Shown here: one piece after another, positions 45,136 to 56,992 of the stretch
How the letters are laid out: each line of letters starts with the position of its first letter
Position numbering within the stretch: position 1 is the stretch's first letter
Origin: Zizania palustris
Taxonomy: Eukaryota > Streptophyta > Magnoliopsida > Poales > Poaceae
Reading direction: 5' to 3'
Length of the DNA stretch: 64,000 nucleotides
NCBI GenBank assembly: GCA_019279435.1
Contig: JAAALK010000550.1
Coordinates: 1 to 64,000 of the forward strand
Program-made: the position numbers and the translations under genes
Notes under the pieces: model-generated
Seen by the model: the letters and a program-made list of their open reading frames with translations, nothing else
The model's database searches: none
Told to the model about the DNA's origin: nothing

Positions 45136-46985
45136 TAGGGGTGAAAACGGATCGGATACGGACGGATATCACTAATATCATATCCTTTTTCATATATTTT
45201 TTTCGGATTCGAATTCGGATTCGGATAATCCGGATACGGATACGGAGTCGGATATCATCGAATACGAATACGGAGCGGATACGAATCGAATACGAATACG
45301 GTTACGAATACTTACCGAATATCAATAATGTATTTATTTATTCACGATCACAATAGACAAATGACAAATAATAGTTAACATCGTATAAATCATCACGAAC
45401 GGGAAGAGAGAGGTGACAGGAGTAGGAGAGACCGGGAGAGAGAAAGAAAAATTAGGGTTGATAGAGTTTTAGTCAAAGTTGACTATTTACTTATTTTTGG
45501 AGTGAGAGAGATAAAGTTTGAAATTGTAAATTTGAAATATAAATGATCGTTTAAAGTTGAATTTTTTTCTAATATCAAAATACAACATATATAATATCAT
45601 AAAAAAATTTCACATTTTTATGCATAAGTTTGCTATTTTTAATTCATTATGTATGTTTCTTTGATTTATATTGAAATTTGTCAAATTTGAACTACAAGTG
45701 CATGAAATAATGAACCACAAATTGTAAAAAAATCATATTCATGAATTTGAGTCTATTTTAAGTCAGTATCCACTAAATTGAAAGATATTTTTTTTTAAAA
45801 TTGTTACGACACTCGATGGACAAGATAGAGCTTAATGAAATTTTAATTCTAAAAAATTAAAATAAATTCTGAAAAATACGAGACGTCTCATGGTATCATC
45901 ATACGATACATAGATGCTGTGATAAAAATTTAAAATTATTTTGACAAAGTTTTCATGTACGATGTTAAGAAAGATGGAGATTTGAGAGTAATGAATTAGA
46001 ATGTTAAGAGGAAATGTGTTAGGTTTAAAAGCAAATCAATAGTTAAATCTTCGTTTAAACTTGATTTTTTTTCTATGATCAAAATATATCATATATAATC
46101 TTATAAAAAATTTCACATTTTTATACATAAGTTTGCTATTTTTAATTCATTATGTATGTTTCTTTGATTTATGTTGAAATTTGTCAAATTTGAACTACAA
46201 GTGCATGAAATAATGAACCAAAAATTCTAAAAAAATCATATTCATGAATTTGAGTCTATTTTAAGTCAGTATACACTAAATTGAAAGATATTGTTTTAAA
46301 AAATTGTTACGACACTCGATGGACAACGTGGAGCTTAATGATATTTTAATTCTAAAAAATTCAAATCAAGTCTAAAAAATACGATACGTCTCATGGTATC
46401 ATCATACGATACAAAGATGTTGTGATAAAAATTTAAAATTATTTTGACAAAGTTTGCTATTTTTCATTAATTCATTGTGTTTCTAAAATTTAAATTAAAA
46501 GAACTAAAAAAATATTTTTTATTTATTATAAAATTTTATCTGTTTAAATTTATAGAAATTTATCCCATTTTTAAAAATATATATTTTTTTAAAAAAATAT
46601 TCTTTATTTTTTTAAAAAAAATGTTTTTTAAAAAAAATAAAGAAGATTTTTTATTTCAAACTCCTTGGGCGGTTGGGCCATGGCGCCATGGCAGTGGGCC
46701 TGCCAGCCCAATATGAAGGCCTATTTATGTGATGTGGGCCTGCAGTGTGGTCAGTGGGCCTATATTATTAATGGGCCGGATATCCGAATAAGAACTATCC
46801 GGATTATCCGAATCCGTATCCGAATCCGACGGATATCAGGCATATCATATCCGTTTCCGTATCCGAAAAAAAATATCCGAATCCGAATCCGTATCCGAAA
46901 AATCCGTATCCGAATCAAAAAAATCCGAATCCGAATCCGTTTTTCCGGATACGGTCGGAAACTATCCGAACCACTTTCACCCCTA
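45136..46985. mobile_element. Non-autonomous hAT element inside the Harbinger transposase exon
   Basis: Ends TAGGGGTGAAA and TTTCACCCCTA are inverted repeats. Flanks are a perfect 8-bp duplication, GCCCTACA (45128-45135 and 46986-46993). Subterminal regions are dense in CGGATACGGA-type repeats on the left and their complements (TATCCGAATCCG) on the right, the usual arrangement for hAT transposase binding. The interior is very AT-rich and holds a roughly 500-bp tandem duplication. It has no transposase. Frames reading as Arg-Ile repeats come from the subterminal arrays. Confidence 0.9.
45550..46480. repeat. Tandem duplication of about 500 bp inside the hAT element
   Basis: TTGCTATTTTTAATTCATTA and its surroundings at about 45630 recur at about 46133. 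The match extends through CGACACTCGATGGACAA and CATCATACGATACA, with modest divergence. Confidence 0.85.
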
Positions 46986-47177
46986 GCCCTACACAACTTT
47001 ATTAGAGAGAGTGCTTTGATTGATGAACTTTTTGACATGTGTGATCAAAATGAAGAGTTTGTTCCAAGTGTTGGTCAAGCAACATCATCTCAGCCGCAAG
47101 CACATGGACATGAAGAGAGCGACATGAATGCTTTTCGTGATAGTATTATCAATGCTTTGATGGCCATGAGACATTAA

Positions 47178-49420
47178 TGTAATGTTGCTTGAACTCAGAC
47201 TTATAAATGCATGGATAATGACTAATGCAATTTATTATAATTACATTGTACATCTCTTCCAGCCACTCTCATCCTCACAGAAGCTAGGTTGCCAAACGGA
47301 CCTTATCTTTTAGAAAGCTAGCATTCTAGAACTAGAAGCCAAAATCTAGCTTTTGGAAAGCAAAAGCTCAAACAAACGGGGCCTAGATCCGGTATTTGTA
47401 TAACATGATAAAACAGTTCAAACTTTTATTTTTAGTCTAAAATAAAAACTATATTACTCAACTAAATACCATCAATCTATCAATAGCTCTAGATCCGAAA
47501 TTCTTATAGATAGTTTGGTCTAGTTCTAATAAATTATGGATCTAGATACCAAATGCCCAAGGCCTAAGAGCCTATTTGGCAGAGCTCTATCTCTAGGATC
47601 TTGGCTTTCTGGAATCGGAGCTATACCAAACACATGTAGTGCTCCTAGGATCTAGACAGGAGCACTCCAAGAAAATGCACTAGCGCAATGAAGCAGGGTT
47701 AGATCAGCTTCACATACTCCTCTCTAGTAAGGTCTGAAATATTACTTGTAAATGCCATCAAGAAAAAGAAGCAGCCCCAACCCAACCCATGATAACACAC
47801 GAGAGAGAGGAACCACTGATCGGTGCGACTGCTCATGGGAGAGAGGCGCTAGGGCACACCGCTAGCGATGCGTGAGTGGGAGAGAGGCATGTGGCTCTAG
47901 GTGATGCTTGGGCAGACAACGACACATGGCCAATGGTGAGGCACAACTATACGACAAGGTGCAACCAATCAGCGAGGTGTGAAAGGCAGACCATGGCCGG
48001 ACGACACTTGGCTAGGTAGCGACGCATGGAAGGCAACACGTGGCTAGGTGACACATGGCAAGTCGACGGCTTGAGGGAAAATAGTGGTGCTTGAGTTGAC
48101 AGTGTCCAGATCCAGTGATCATGGACTCGGTGGTGGTAGATCCGACGATAGTGGACTTGGCGGCGGTGACCCGACAGCTTCAATGGTGGTGGCCTGGCTG
48201 ACTCGGTGATGTATGGTGTTGATTTGAACCATTTTGTATGATTATGTTTATGCTAATTTATGTTGGTTTCAAAGATGTTTTCTTCCACATTGAATTTACA
48301 TTCTATCTATGTCCGTTTATGTTTACGCTAATTGTAATGATGTAATAGTTGAATATATGCTTGTTTGGTCATGACATGATTTCTATCATTGTTTGGACAG
48401 TTCACATTGTATGACCGAACAATTTTTCTTTTGGTGCTGTTGTAAGATGTCTCACCATCTCATACCATGATTTGAACAAATATTGCATGATATGCTAATG
48501 ATTATTGTCATACAAAAATTAGACCAAACTTTATGTTATATTAGATACAAAGATAATTGAACTAGCTGTAGAAATAACTTAGCTAAAAATGTATGATGGG
48601 TGGATAGCATGAATGGCGGAAAATGTGGAATCGGAAAGTGTTTAATTGCCATGACTTCGTTGATTAGAATGATTACAATACTAGAGTTGTGTGTGAGATT
48701 TTTGTTGATCAAGTAGCTACGCATAACTGTCTAAATACGTATTTAAACATAATGGGATATAAAATGGTTATCGAAACTGAAACTGCAAGGACCGGTCTTA
48801 GGTAAACCAAGCGTCAAGTTAAAACACAAATGGGACAAACTTAGGATCGAATACAATTGTTGGAAGAAGTTGATATCTCAAATAGGTTTGGGATGAGATG
48901 ATGCACATAAAATAGTAATGGCAAGTGCAGAACGTTGTGCACAACTCAAAATTATAAGTTTATAAATTTTTATGTCGTGAAATAGAGTAGTTGGGAACAA
49001 CTCATTTTGATGAGAAATTTTGCAGGACATTCCCGATTGTGCCAAGCGCAAGAAATAATGCATTCTTTCTGAACGCAAGCCCCGCTCGAGAAAATGTTCG
49101 AAGGCATTCATAATACCGAGGCTAATCATTGGTCTTTACGTAAAGGCACACGACAACTCCAAACACTATCCGATCTACTTTAGATCACACATCAAACACT
49201 ATCCGATCTACTTCAGATCACATATATATATCGATCGTCTTTTAAGCATCGATATATTAAGTTCATTTAATCCTTATTGATAAATAGAACCCAAATAAGG
49301 AACCGATAACAACAAAATCACACACAAGTGAAGACGTAGCGTGTGTGTGTGCACACATACATACAGTCCACGAGTAATTAATATTAATTAACTGAGATCG
49401 AGCTGATTTAATTAAAATTA
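47178..49420. other. Intergenic, repeat-like; no gene recognised
   Basis: It contains a MITE-like piece at about 47288-47383, ending AACAAACGGGGCC, which may pair with the end at 43421 as the far terminus of the Harbinger element. A GC-rich block (47760-48200) has ACATGG and GGTGAC repeats and no motif. A 3' flank to the cystatin gene follows. Confidence 0.4.
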
Positions 49421-49852
49421 TTATTTGGGAGAAGGCGTGAAGGACACGAGCTCCTTGGACTTGAGCCAGGCCTTGACGACCACGACGGCGTCGAACGGCC
49501 TGTCGCCGCCGCCGGCGATCCGGTCCCTCGCGATGACCTTGAGGTAATACGCCACGCCGGAGACGACCTGCTTCTGCGCCGCGACGACGCGGCCGAACGC
49601 GAGCTTCACCGGGACGGGGTCGCTGGCGCCGCGGGCGGCGCCGTGGCGGAGGCGGCGGTTGTGCTCGGCCACCGCGAAGCGGCCCAGCGACTGCACCAGC
49701 TTGTTGCTGCCCGCGTCACTGATCTCCGTCCTCCCGCCGACCACCTCCTCCACCGCTGGCGCCGCGGCATAGGATTCCTTGTACTCGCCGGCGGCCGCGG
49801 CGGCCACCAGAAGGGAGAGGAGGAGGAGGAGACGGGTGGCGGAGCACGCCAT
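49421..49852 (-). CDS. Secreted phytocystatin (cysteine proteinase inhibitor)
   Basis: Cystatins block papain-like cysteine proteases in plant defence and protein turnover. The intact single-exon frame is 143 residues. It has an N-terminal signal peptide (MACSATRLLLLLSLLVAAAAA), a Gly pair before the fold (VVGGRTE), the plant-specific helix LGRFAVAEHN (LARFAV-type signature), the inhibitory loop QVVSG within QKQVVSGVAYYLKV, and the second loop Trp in KAWLKSKELVSF. All three protease-contacting parts are therefore present. There is no C-terminal extension, so it is probably not a legumain inhibitor. A TATA tract at 49889-49906 lies about 40-50 bp upstream of the ATG. A foldback element lies just beyond. 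Confidence 0.93.
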   Translation of the reverse strand: MACSATRLLLLLSLLVAAAAAGEYKESYAAAPAVEEVVGGRTEISDAGSNKLVQSLGRFAVAEHNRRLRHGAARGASDPVPVKLAFGRVVAAQKQVVSGVAYYLKVIARDRIAGGGDRPFDAVVVVKAWLKSKELVSFTPSPK

Positions 49853-49888
49853 TGTTACAGTTAGCCGTGTGCTGTGTAGCTAGCACTA

Positions 49889-49906
49889 GGTATATATATA
49901 TATATA
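49889..49906 (-). promoter_or_regulatory. TATA tract of the cystatin gene
   Basis: A run of TA dinucleotides 37-54 bp upstream of the ATG could serve as TATA box, giving a very short 5' UTR. It could also be only a microsatellite. Confidence 0.45.
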
Positions 49907-49939
49907 GGCATGGCGACCGAGTGGGCATTTCTTCGTCGA

Positions 49940-50757
49940 AGTTGATTATATTTATTAAAGTTGAGTGATATTATATAATATATCCAAAGTTCATTGTTAT
50001 ATAAAATATCCTGAGTTGAGCATCTAAATTGATAATATATCTGTAAGGTTTCTTTTGTAAAAAATCTTCTAAAAAGGACAACATTGCCCTCTTGCACAAA
50101 CAACAGTGCCCTAGGCAGCGGGGCTTCGGGAGGCTTCGGCGGCTTGTGCGTCATGCGGCGGTGGCGGTGATGACTTCGAGCCTCGGCGGTTTCTTCGAAA
50201 AGGGGCTTCGGGAGGCGGGGGCGGCTTTGGGAGGCGACGTCGGTGACGTTGATGACCTCGAGCTTTGAGCGGGGGCTTCGACTTTAGCGAGCGGGGCTTC
50301 GGTGGCGTGGAGCGGGGGCGTCGGTGGCATCGGGGCGAGGTCGGGGTCGGGATTGGGGCGGTGGTGGCGTCGGGGCGGGGGCAGTGTCTTCGGCGGCGTC
50401 GGGCAGCGAGGCACCCTCAGGCGACGGCGGTGGGTGGGCGGGCGGTGGCGTCGGTGGCCTCGTCGTGGGGAATCCAAGAGAGTTTTGGAAATATAAGGGG
50501 TATGGTAAGGGCAAATAAGTCATTTGTTGTAGAAAGATTTCATTGTATATATATTTATTGCAAAAGAACCCCTATATGATATATTATATAATTTTAATGA
50601 ACTTTGGACATATTATACAACATCGTTCAACTTCAGGATGTATAATCAATTTTTACCATTCCCCGTGTAGGATATATTATACAACTTTAATGAACTTTGG
50701 ACATATTATACAACATCGTTCAACTTCGGGACGTATAATCAATTTTTACCATTTCGT
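49940..50757. mobile_element. Foldback element with GC-rich cargo upstream of cystatin
   Basis: Left sequence around 49945-50030 (with TCCAAAGTTCATTG) is the inverted partner of 50575-50650 and of its tandem copy (CAATGAACTTTGGA-like arms). Between the arms, about 50110-50480 is GC-rich with CTTCGG and GGCGTCGG repeats, unlike the AT-rich arms. It resembles a transposon carrying captured gene DNA. No target duplication was fixed. Overlapping frames in the cargo are low complexity. Confidence 0.55.
50579..50757. repeat. 92-bp tandem repeat in the foldback right arm
   Basis: GATATATTATA, then AACTTTGGACATATTATACA, begins at 50579 and again at 50671 with few changes. Confidence 0.85.
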
Positions 50758-51591
50758 CAATCTAATGGTGTTTTTTTAGAAAAATCCTATATAAAATTAT
50801 CATTTTAAAAAACTGTTATCATATTTTTAGCATTAAATTAATTTGTTTAAACTCTTAATAATTAATGTTAATATTACTTTTATTTATCTTATACTAGCTG
50901 AGGGCACGTACGTTGCAACAGAAAAAATTACAATATTAAAATAAAAACATGCAAACGAAGATAAAAAAATAAAGTTGAAGAGTTTTTGTTTACCGTGAGA
51001 AAAAATAGTGATGGAGGTGATAGTCTCACTACCACTATATCTTTTTTAAGTAGTATATATATCTCTATTTGGTCTTATTTGTTTTAGCTTAAAATTGTAG
51101 TAATCCAGCTTATAGAAATTAAATCAGGTTGTACTAGCTAAGGATTGTTATAATCTATACTCTAAATTATAATAAATTAATTTGTTTGTTTTAGGTTATG
51201 AAAATAAGTTGAATTACTTGTGAGCTTTCTTTGGTGTGCCTAAATCACTATCATATAAATGATTTTTAATGGCATTGCTTTAATAAAAACTTAAAACTCA
51301 CTTTACTAAGTGTTTTTGTGATGTAAATGTAATAAATAAAAACATACATGACTAAGAGAGCTCTAGTGACGAACCTTGAGAACACCCGTTATTTGTGATT
51401 CTTATGAACCCCTGAAAGCCACACAACTTTAAAGGTTTCTTTGAAACACGAAAATTTATAGAATTTTCGTAGAAATTATACTAAATTCTCCAAAATTTCT
51501 TTGAAAAAACTCCATTCCAAATGAACCTAAAGGAAGAGATCATATGCACATTGTTAAAAAATGAAGCTTCAGGCAAACGAAGGGCCAGTTT

Positions 51592-51790
51592 GTTTCAGTT
51601 TCTGACAGCTGTAGTTACTTCTAGAATCTGATGTGGAAATAAACGGTCCAAATTCCGAACTCAGATTGTAACAATTGGTAGCTACAAATTCTAAAAATGA
51701 ACTAGAATCCAGAAACTAAAAAATACCAGCTACTCATACTAGCTAGCTAGTAAGAATTTGTAACCGCTAGAAACTGAAACAAACATACTC
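51592..51790. mobile_element. MITE with GTTTGTTTCAGTTTCT ends, copy 1
   Basis: The left end CAGTTTGTTTCAGTTTCTGA pairs with right-end AGAAACTGAAACAAAC. The interior has GAATCTGATG and ACTCAGATTGT. A close relative is at 54163-54365. Confidence 0.6.
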
Positions 51791-52383
51791 AAAGTGAAAG
51801 TATTGTCATTAATGATTAATGGATAGTGACAGGTGTAACCTGGAATGTTAATTAAGGGCTCTTTTGGAACGCGGAAATTTTACATGATTTTTACAAGAAT
51901 TTAACTGAATCCTTTAAAATTCCTTTTAAAAAACTTCATCCCAAAGGAGCCCTAACAGTGTTAACAAAAACTTATTAGCTAACAATATAACAATGGTTTT
52001 CACTAAAGCATTTGAGCTCCCTAGGTAAACAAGACTGTCATCGTCATAGTTGAATTAGAAAAAAATACATGAACCAATAAGAAAAATATTGTTGTTGTGT
52101 GATAACACAACAAATACATTACATCCACCTCTAGCTAAATACATAGGCCCCGTTTGGCACAGATTCAGATTTAGATTTTTTTAGAGCTAATTCGACCTAG
52201 TCTCTAAGAAATCCTATATCTAAATTTGCGGATGGATTGAGAGTATTTAGATAAGTAATCTAGTTTTATTTTGAACTTACAAACATTTAAACTATATTAT
52301 TATACTATATAAACTCTAGAATTAACATTAATTTCGAAGTTGAAGCTATACCAAAAGTGTACAGTGACAGGGAGAAGTTATTA

Positions 52384-52692
52384 GGGCCGTCCCAACCCAT
52401 AATTTCTTAGGTGAGGTCTTATTTTGTCGTGTTAGTAAGACACTATATCTAGAAATTACGTTCCCAGCCCTAATTTCTTAGTATGAATCTATAATAAATT
52501 TTTATAGTACTATTTTTCTATTTCTCCTTCCCTCATCCAATCACTTCTATCCATGTCTTGGATATAGTAAAGACATGATGTCTTACTTAAAACATGGTTT
52601 TCTTCATATTTTAGTATCTCTCCTCGTTAAATAACTTGACACGTCACTTTTTTCTTATGCGACAGCACAATAAATACTTAACAAACCATCCT
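52384..52692. mobile_element. MITE of GGGCCGTCCCAACCC type
   Basis: It starts GGGCCGTCCCAACCCATAAT and includes AAGACACTATATCT and TTGACACGTCAC. A reverse-orientation relative, interrupted by another MITE, lies at 54036-54545. Confidence 0.55.
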
Positions 52693-54035
52693 ACGTGGAG
52701 GGTTAGAAGTGCTTTAGTGGTTACTTGCAAGACACCTCTAGCTCTAGGGAGAACAAAGGACAAACAGTCCACACCACCACAGCCACTCAATGAGAAAAGC
52801 TGATGAAGCTTGCTGGTGCTATGACACTAGCTGGCCCCATTATCTGTTTCAACTAATTCTGCATGCATGCATGTGGCCAATCCCCAGTTACAAGCATTGC
52901 ACCACAAGTGGGTCTCTCTCTTCTTTGGAACCATGTGTCACGGGCAATTTATTCCATGTCTACTCTCTCTCTCTCCATATATACTCTCTCTTACTTATAA
53001 AAAGAGGTGGTTTTAGGGTTGTATTAAGAGATGTTTAAAGCAAGTCGTTTTGTATTTTATTATGTATTTTGGACAACTATATATACCCCTGATGTAGTAC
53101 TACTTGTAGAAGTGGTTTTAGAGTCGTATCAAGAGTTGTTTAAAACAAGTCGTTTTATATTTTATTATATATTTTGAACAACTATATATAGCCCTGATGT
53201 AGTACTATTTGTTTCTCGTTTTATATGCTATGTTTACTCCCGTATTATATTTAATAGGAGTAAACATGAAAAGTGCACGCTAATTAATCACTATTTGGTA
53301 TCTGAAATTATATTCAAAACGACTTCTTTTTGTGAACAGGAGATTCTTTTTGTGAACAGGAGAGAGAGTATATGTTATACATTATAAATGTTTTGTTTTT
53401 AATTTAAATTTAACTCTTCTAACTTTTATCATGTTTTAAAAATATATTAACATGAGTATGGTATTGAATAAATACAGTTTATCTTTTTAAGTTAAATTAA
53501 ACTTCCTCTACATTTAACAAGTTTTAAAAACATATTAACATATATAGTATTAAATAAATACACTATATAGATAAATTTAATGAAACTAATTTGATGTTAC
53601 AGTTGGATTGGTCAAAATTTACATAAGTTTGATGACTTTATAATTTGGAACTGGTTAATTACTAATTACTTGCTTTGCTTAGATAGATGGTTAGCATTGT
53701 TCTCATTTGTGCAAATTAAACAGTCCAGCTTCTTAATTTAGCTCACTTCTTCACAGTAGCACTAATCTAGCTTGTTCATCGTTAATTATTTTGCAAAATA
53801 ATTAACGATGAACGGAGATAAGTGGATATATATTCAATTTGTCGTATACATGAACTTCTGGTGTAAAGACCGGATTTAATCTACTAGTAGTGTGTTCGTG
53901 TTAACGCTATGATAAAAATTGAACTCAAAAAATATTTACGCCGTATGTAATATAATCAACATATGATAGTAAATAAAAATATGCTGAAATATGAGGCTCT
54001 ATTATTAAAAGGTGGATATATATGTAGGATGGTTT

Positions 54036-54545
54036 TTTAGGTGTTTATTGTGCTGTCATATAAGAAAAATGTGACGTGTCAAGTAATTTAATGAGGAGAG
54101 ATACTAGAATATTAAGAAACCATGTCTAAACTAATACACCATGTTATCACAATATCTAAAGACTCGTTTGTTTCAGTTTCTAACAGATGCAGCTACTATT
54201 AGAATCTGATGCGGAAATAAACGGTCTAGATTCTGGACTCAGATTGTGAGAATCAGTAGCTGCAGAATCTAAAAATGAACTAAAATCTAGAAACTATAAA
54301 ACATCAGCTACTCAGACTAGCTAGCTACGGAGAATCTCTAGCTGCTAGAAGCTGAAACAAATATAACATAAGACAAAGATGAAATGTGATTGAATGGAAG
54401 AAGAGAGAGATGAGATAGATGTATATAAAAATTAATTTCAGATTCACAATAAGAAATTAGGGTTGGAGATATAGTTTCTATAAATGATGTCTTGTTAACA
54501 TGACAAAATAAGACACTACTTAAGAAATTATGCGTTCGGACTGAC
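54036..54545. mobile_element. Reverse-orientation relative of 52384-52692, interrupted
   Basis: TTTATTGTGCTGTCATATAA, GACGTGTCAAGTAATTTAA, AAGAAATTAGGGTTGG and ACATGACAAAATAAGACAC match the complement of the 52.4-52.7 kb element in order. Its middle is opened by a second MITE at 54163-54365. Confidence 0.6.
54163..54365. mobile_element. MITE with GTTTGTTTCAGTTTCT ends, copy 2 (nested)
   Basis: The left end CTCGTTTGTTTCAGTTTCTA and right end TAGAAGCTGAAACAAATAT match copy 1 in sequence order. It splits an older MITE. Confidence 0.65.
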
Positions 54546-56649
54546 TTACGTCCGGAAACGGAGGAAGACAAATGTCATAATGACTTACGTCCGGAAATGG
54601 AGAAATTATCTATTATTAATATATATTCGATTTGTCGGTACATAACTTTTAATTTATTATCAAAAATGGATGCATATCAGATATTTAGATGTCAGAATAA
54701 TCTCTTTTTTTATGGAATATTTGATGATTTGCCACTCTTAAAAATGAGCTTCGATTATTTGCCACTTTGGCCCACTGTCATACACTCAGATGGTTCCACT
54801 TGTCATCTACACAAGTGACAAATAATCAAAGTATACAAACTTTTTAGTGGCAAATCCTCAAATTTCCCCTTTTTTATGGTGCCAGTAGTTATCTTCATGG
54901 AATGGGGCCCTAACGCATATCAACAGCTAGCTAGCACATTGCCTCATTGTTAAGCAGTGATAGTGGTATACGCCTCTAGTAGTCTAGTGTGTGCACATGT
55001 TTGGATCTCAAGTTTCAAACTCTTTGAGAATCTCAAGAAACACTTAACCATCCACTTTCCAAACGTCTTTTGTTTCTAATAAACTCTTGATATCGTGTTT
55101 TCTATATTTTATTCTTTTATCACCGATGATGGTAGACTTATTATCAGGTTATTCACAGTGGTGAGTTTCGTAACACTGTTTCCTAAAATGTCACATCAGC
55201 TTTCTAACTGAATAAAATACACTCTCTCAGTGGAGAGTTTCATTTCACTATTTTCTAGGCTAACCAGTGTAATTAAATACAACTAGCTCTCATGAAATAT
55301 ACCCTCTCTGATAAAACGATTTGGCTCACAGTGGACATTTTATTTCGTTTCATCCGTCTTAGAAACATGTTAGCATCATGTCATGGTGATGACATTACTT
55401 CCTTCTCTTCTCTCATTAATTAAATATCATGTCAGCAAAAAAAATCTGATGTGCCATGATAATTAATACCATGAACCCCATTGTGAATATCCTCGTATCT
55501 ACGCTATATCTAAAAAGCAAAATCGGATAAGAGAGTTATTAGAGATATATTTTAGACATGATTTTTTTAAAAAAAATATAGGGATATAAAGTCATATTAA
55601 GAATTTTTTATCTATATCTATATTACTTTTAAAAAAGTTAGTATTGGTGAATCTACCACCACCACTAGATTCTCATTGACACGTAAATTATTATTTTTAG
55701 TAAAAAATATATTACTTTTAAAACGACATACTATTTTAAAAACCAAATTACAATAAATATTATTTTATCATATTTTAAATTATTTGCATTATTTACATTA
55801 TATTTTTTAATGTTGTATTTTTTCCGTCGCAACGTACTACCCTCGACTATATATAAGACAAAGTTGATACTTAGAGCATCTCCATTGTACTTGTTATTCA
55901 TAGCAATAACAAGCATCCATATTTAAATTGACTTGCTATTCACTCCAATATACTTATTAAATTTGACTTCCTATTTGAATATATCTATATTTTATCAATT
56001 TATATACATGCAAAGAAAATAAAACAATTAAACAAGCTCAACACTCAATAGAATAGTAAGTTTGGTTGGCTTGTTAGATGTAGCAAGTGTGGAGAGAACA
56101 ATAAAGCGCCCCTTGAAATAACAAGTCAAGTAACAAATATTTCGTATAAATAATAGTCGTTTTGGCTTTTATTAAGAGTGTACAAATATTAGTCACCCCG
56201 TCAATCGAAACGTTTGTCACTTTAATTGTCCTCTTCTCTTGAAGTGTTTCTGTAATAAAAAACACAAAAAATGGAGGTTGACAAATGGAATGTGGCCAAC
56301 GAGAGTTGAACGGGTGGCATCACTAAAATCTAGGCTCCATAACTAGTTGAGATAACCCTTGTAACTTTATTTAATATCACATTTGTATGTGTAATTCTAT
56401 CTAAACGACTAATATTTGTATACTGAAGGTAGTATAATAATTTTTTTGACCATAGCTACTATTTTAAAGAATAGCATACGTGATAACAAGCACAATGAAA
56501 CTCTTATAAGTTCGGGTTCTTGGAGACGCCAACAGACCACCTAATGATCCAATCAGCATGAGTTGAGCCCAATCCAAGTCTCCACTTGTTGACTCCCACT
56601 TCCCGATGTACTTCCTCCATTTTCTTTAAAAAAAAATTATCTGTACTAA

Positions 56650-56992
56650 GGGGAGAGGTGTTTGGTTCAATGGATTAAAATTTAATCAGTGTCACATCAG
56701 ATGTTTGGATATTAAATTGAAAGACTAAAAATAAACTAATTATAAAAACAATTATAGAATCGGAGGATAATTCACAAGACGAATTTATTAAGCCTAATTA
56801 ATCCATAATTAGCAAATGTTTACTCTAGTATCACATTGTCAAATCATGACGTAATTAGGTTCATTAAATTCGTCTCGCAAATAATCCACCGATTATGAAT
56901 GACTTTTGTAAACAGTCTACATTTAATACTCTAAAATAATATCTAAACATTTGATGTGACAGAGACTAAAGTCTCTCGAACCAAACAACCCC
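56650..56992. mobile_element. Tourist-type MITE, GTGTTTGG family copy 3
   Basis: Ends GGGGAGAGGTGTTTGG and CCAAACAACCCC are flanked by TAA (56647-56649 and 56993-56995). The internal GAATCGGAGGATAATTCAC and GATTATGAATGACTTTTGTA match the other copies. Confidence 0.85.

Larger units (their letters stand above)
44711..47177 (+). pseudogene. PIF/Harbinger DDE transposase, C-terminal part only, split by a hAT element
   Basis: The sequence resumes in mid-transposase with HDTRVFNEAFQNYANKF. An intron follows (44792-44867), then KYYLVDSGYPNWKGFLSPYK, EFRQGPEPRGKKEVFNHLHS, NVIEREFCVLKMKW and PMEKQTKIISASMALH up to 45135. After the hAT insertion the same frame continues from about 46986 with HNFIRESALIDELFD and ends at TAA 47175-47177. 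HDTRVF and VDSGYPN are hallmarks of the Harbinger nuclease. The N-terminal half, with earlier catalytic residues, is missing, so it cannot be active. Confidence 0.85.

Noticed and set aside
45117..47038. Arg-Ile-rich frames at both ends of the hAT element
   Set aside because: They arise from CGGATA-type subterminal repeats and would include transposon ends, so they are not proteins. The 46665-47177 frame also picks up the true transposase tail.
50151..50579. Pro/Arg- or Gly-rich frames in the foldback cargo
   Set aside because: Low-complexity translations in several frames at once. No evidence of a gene.
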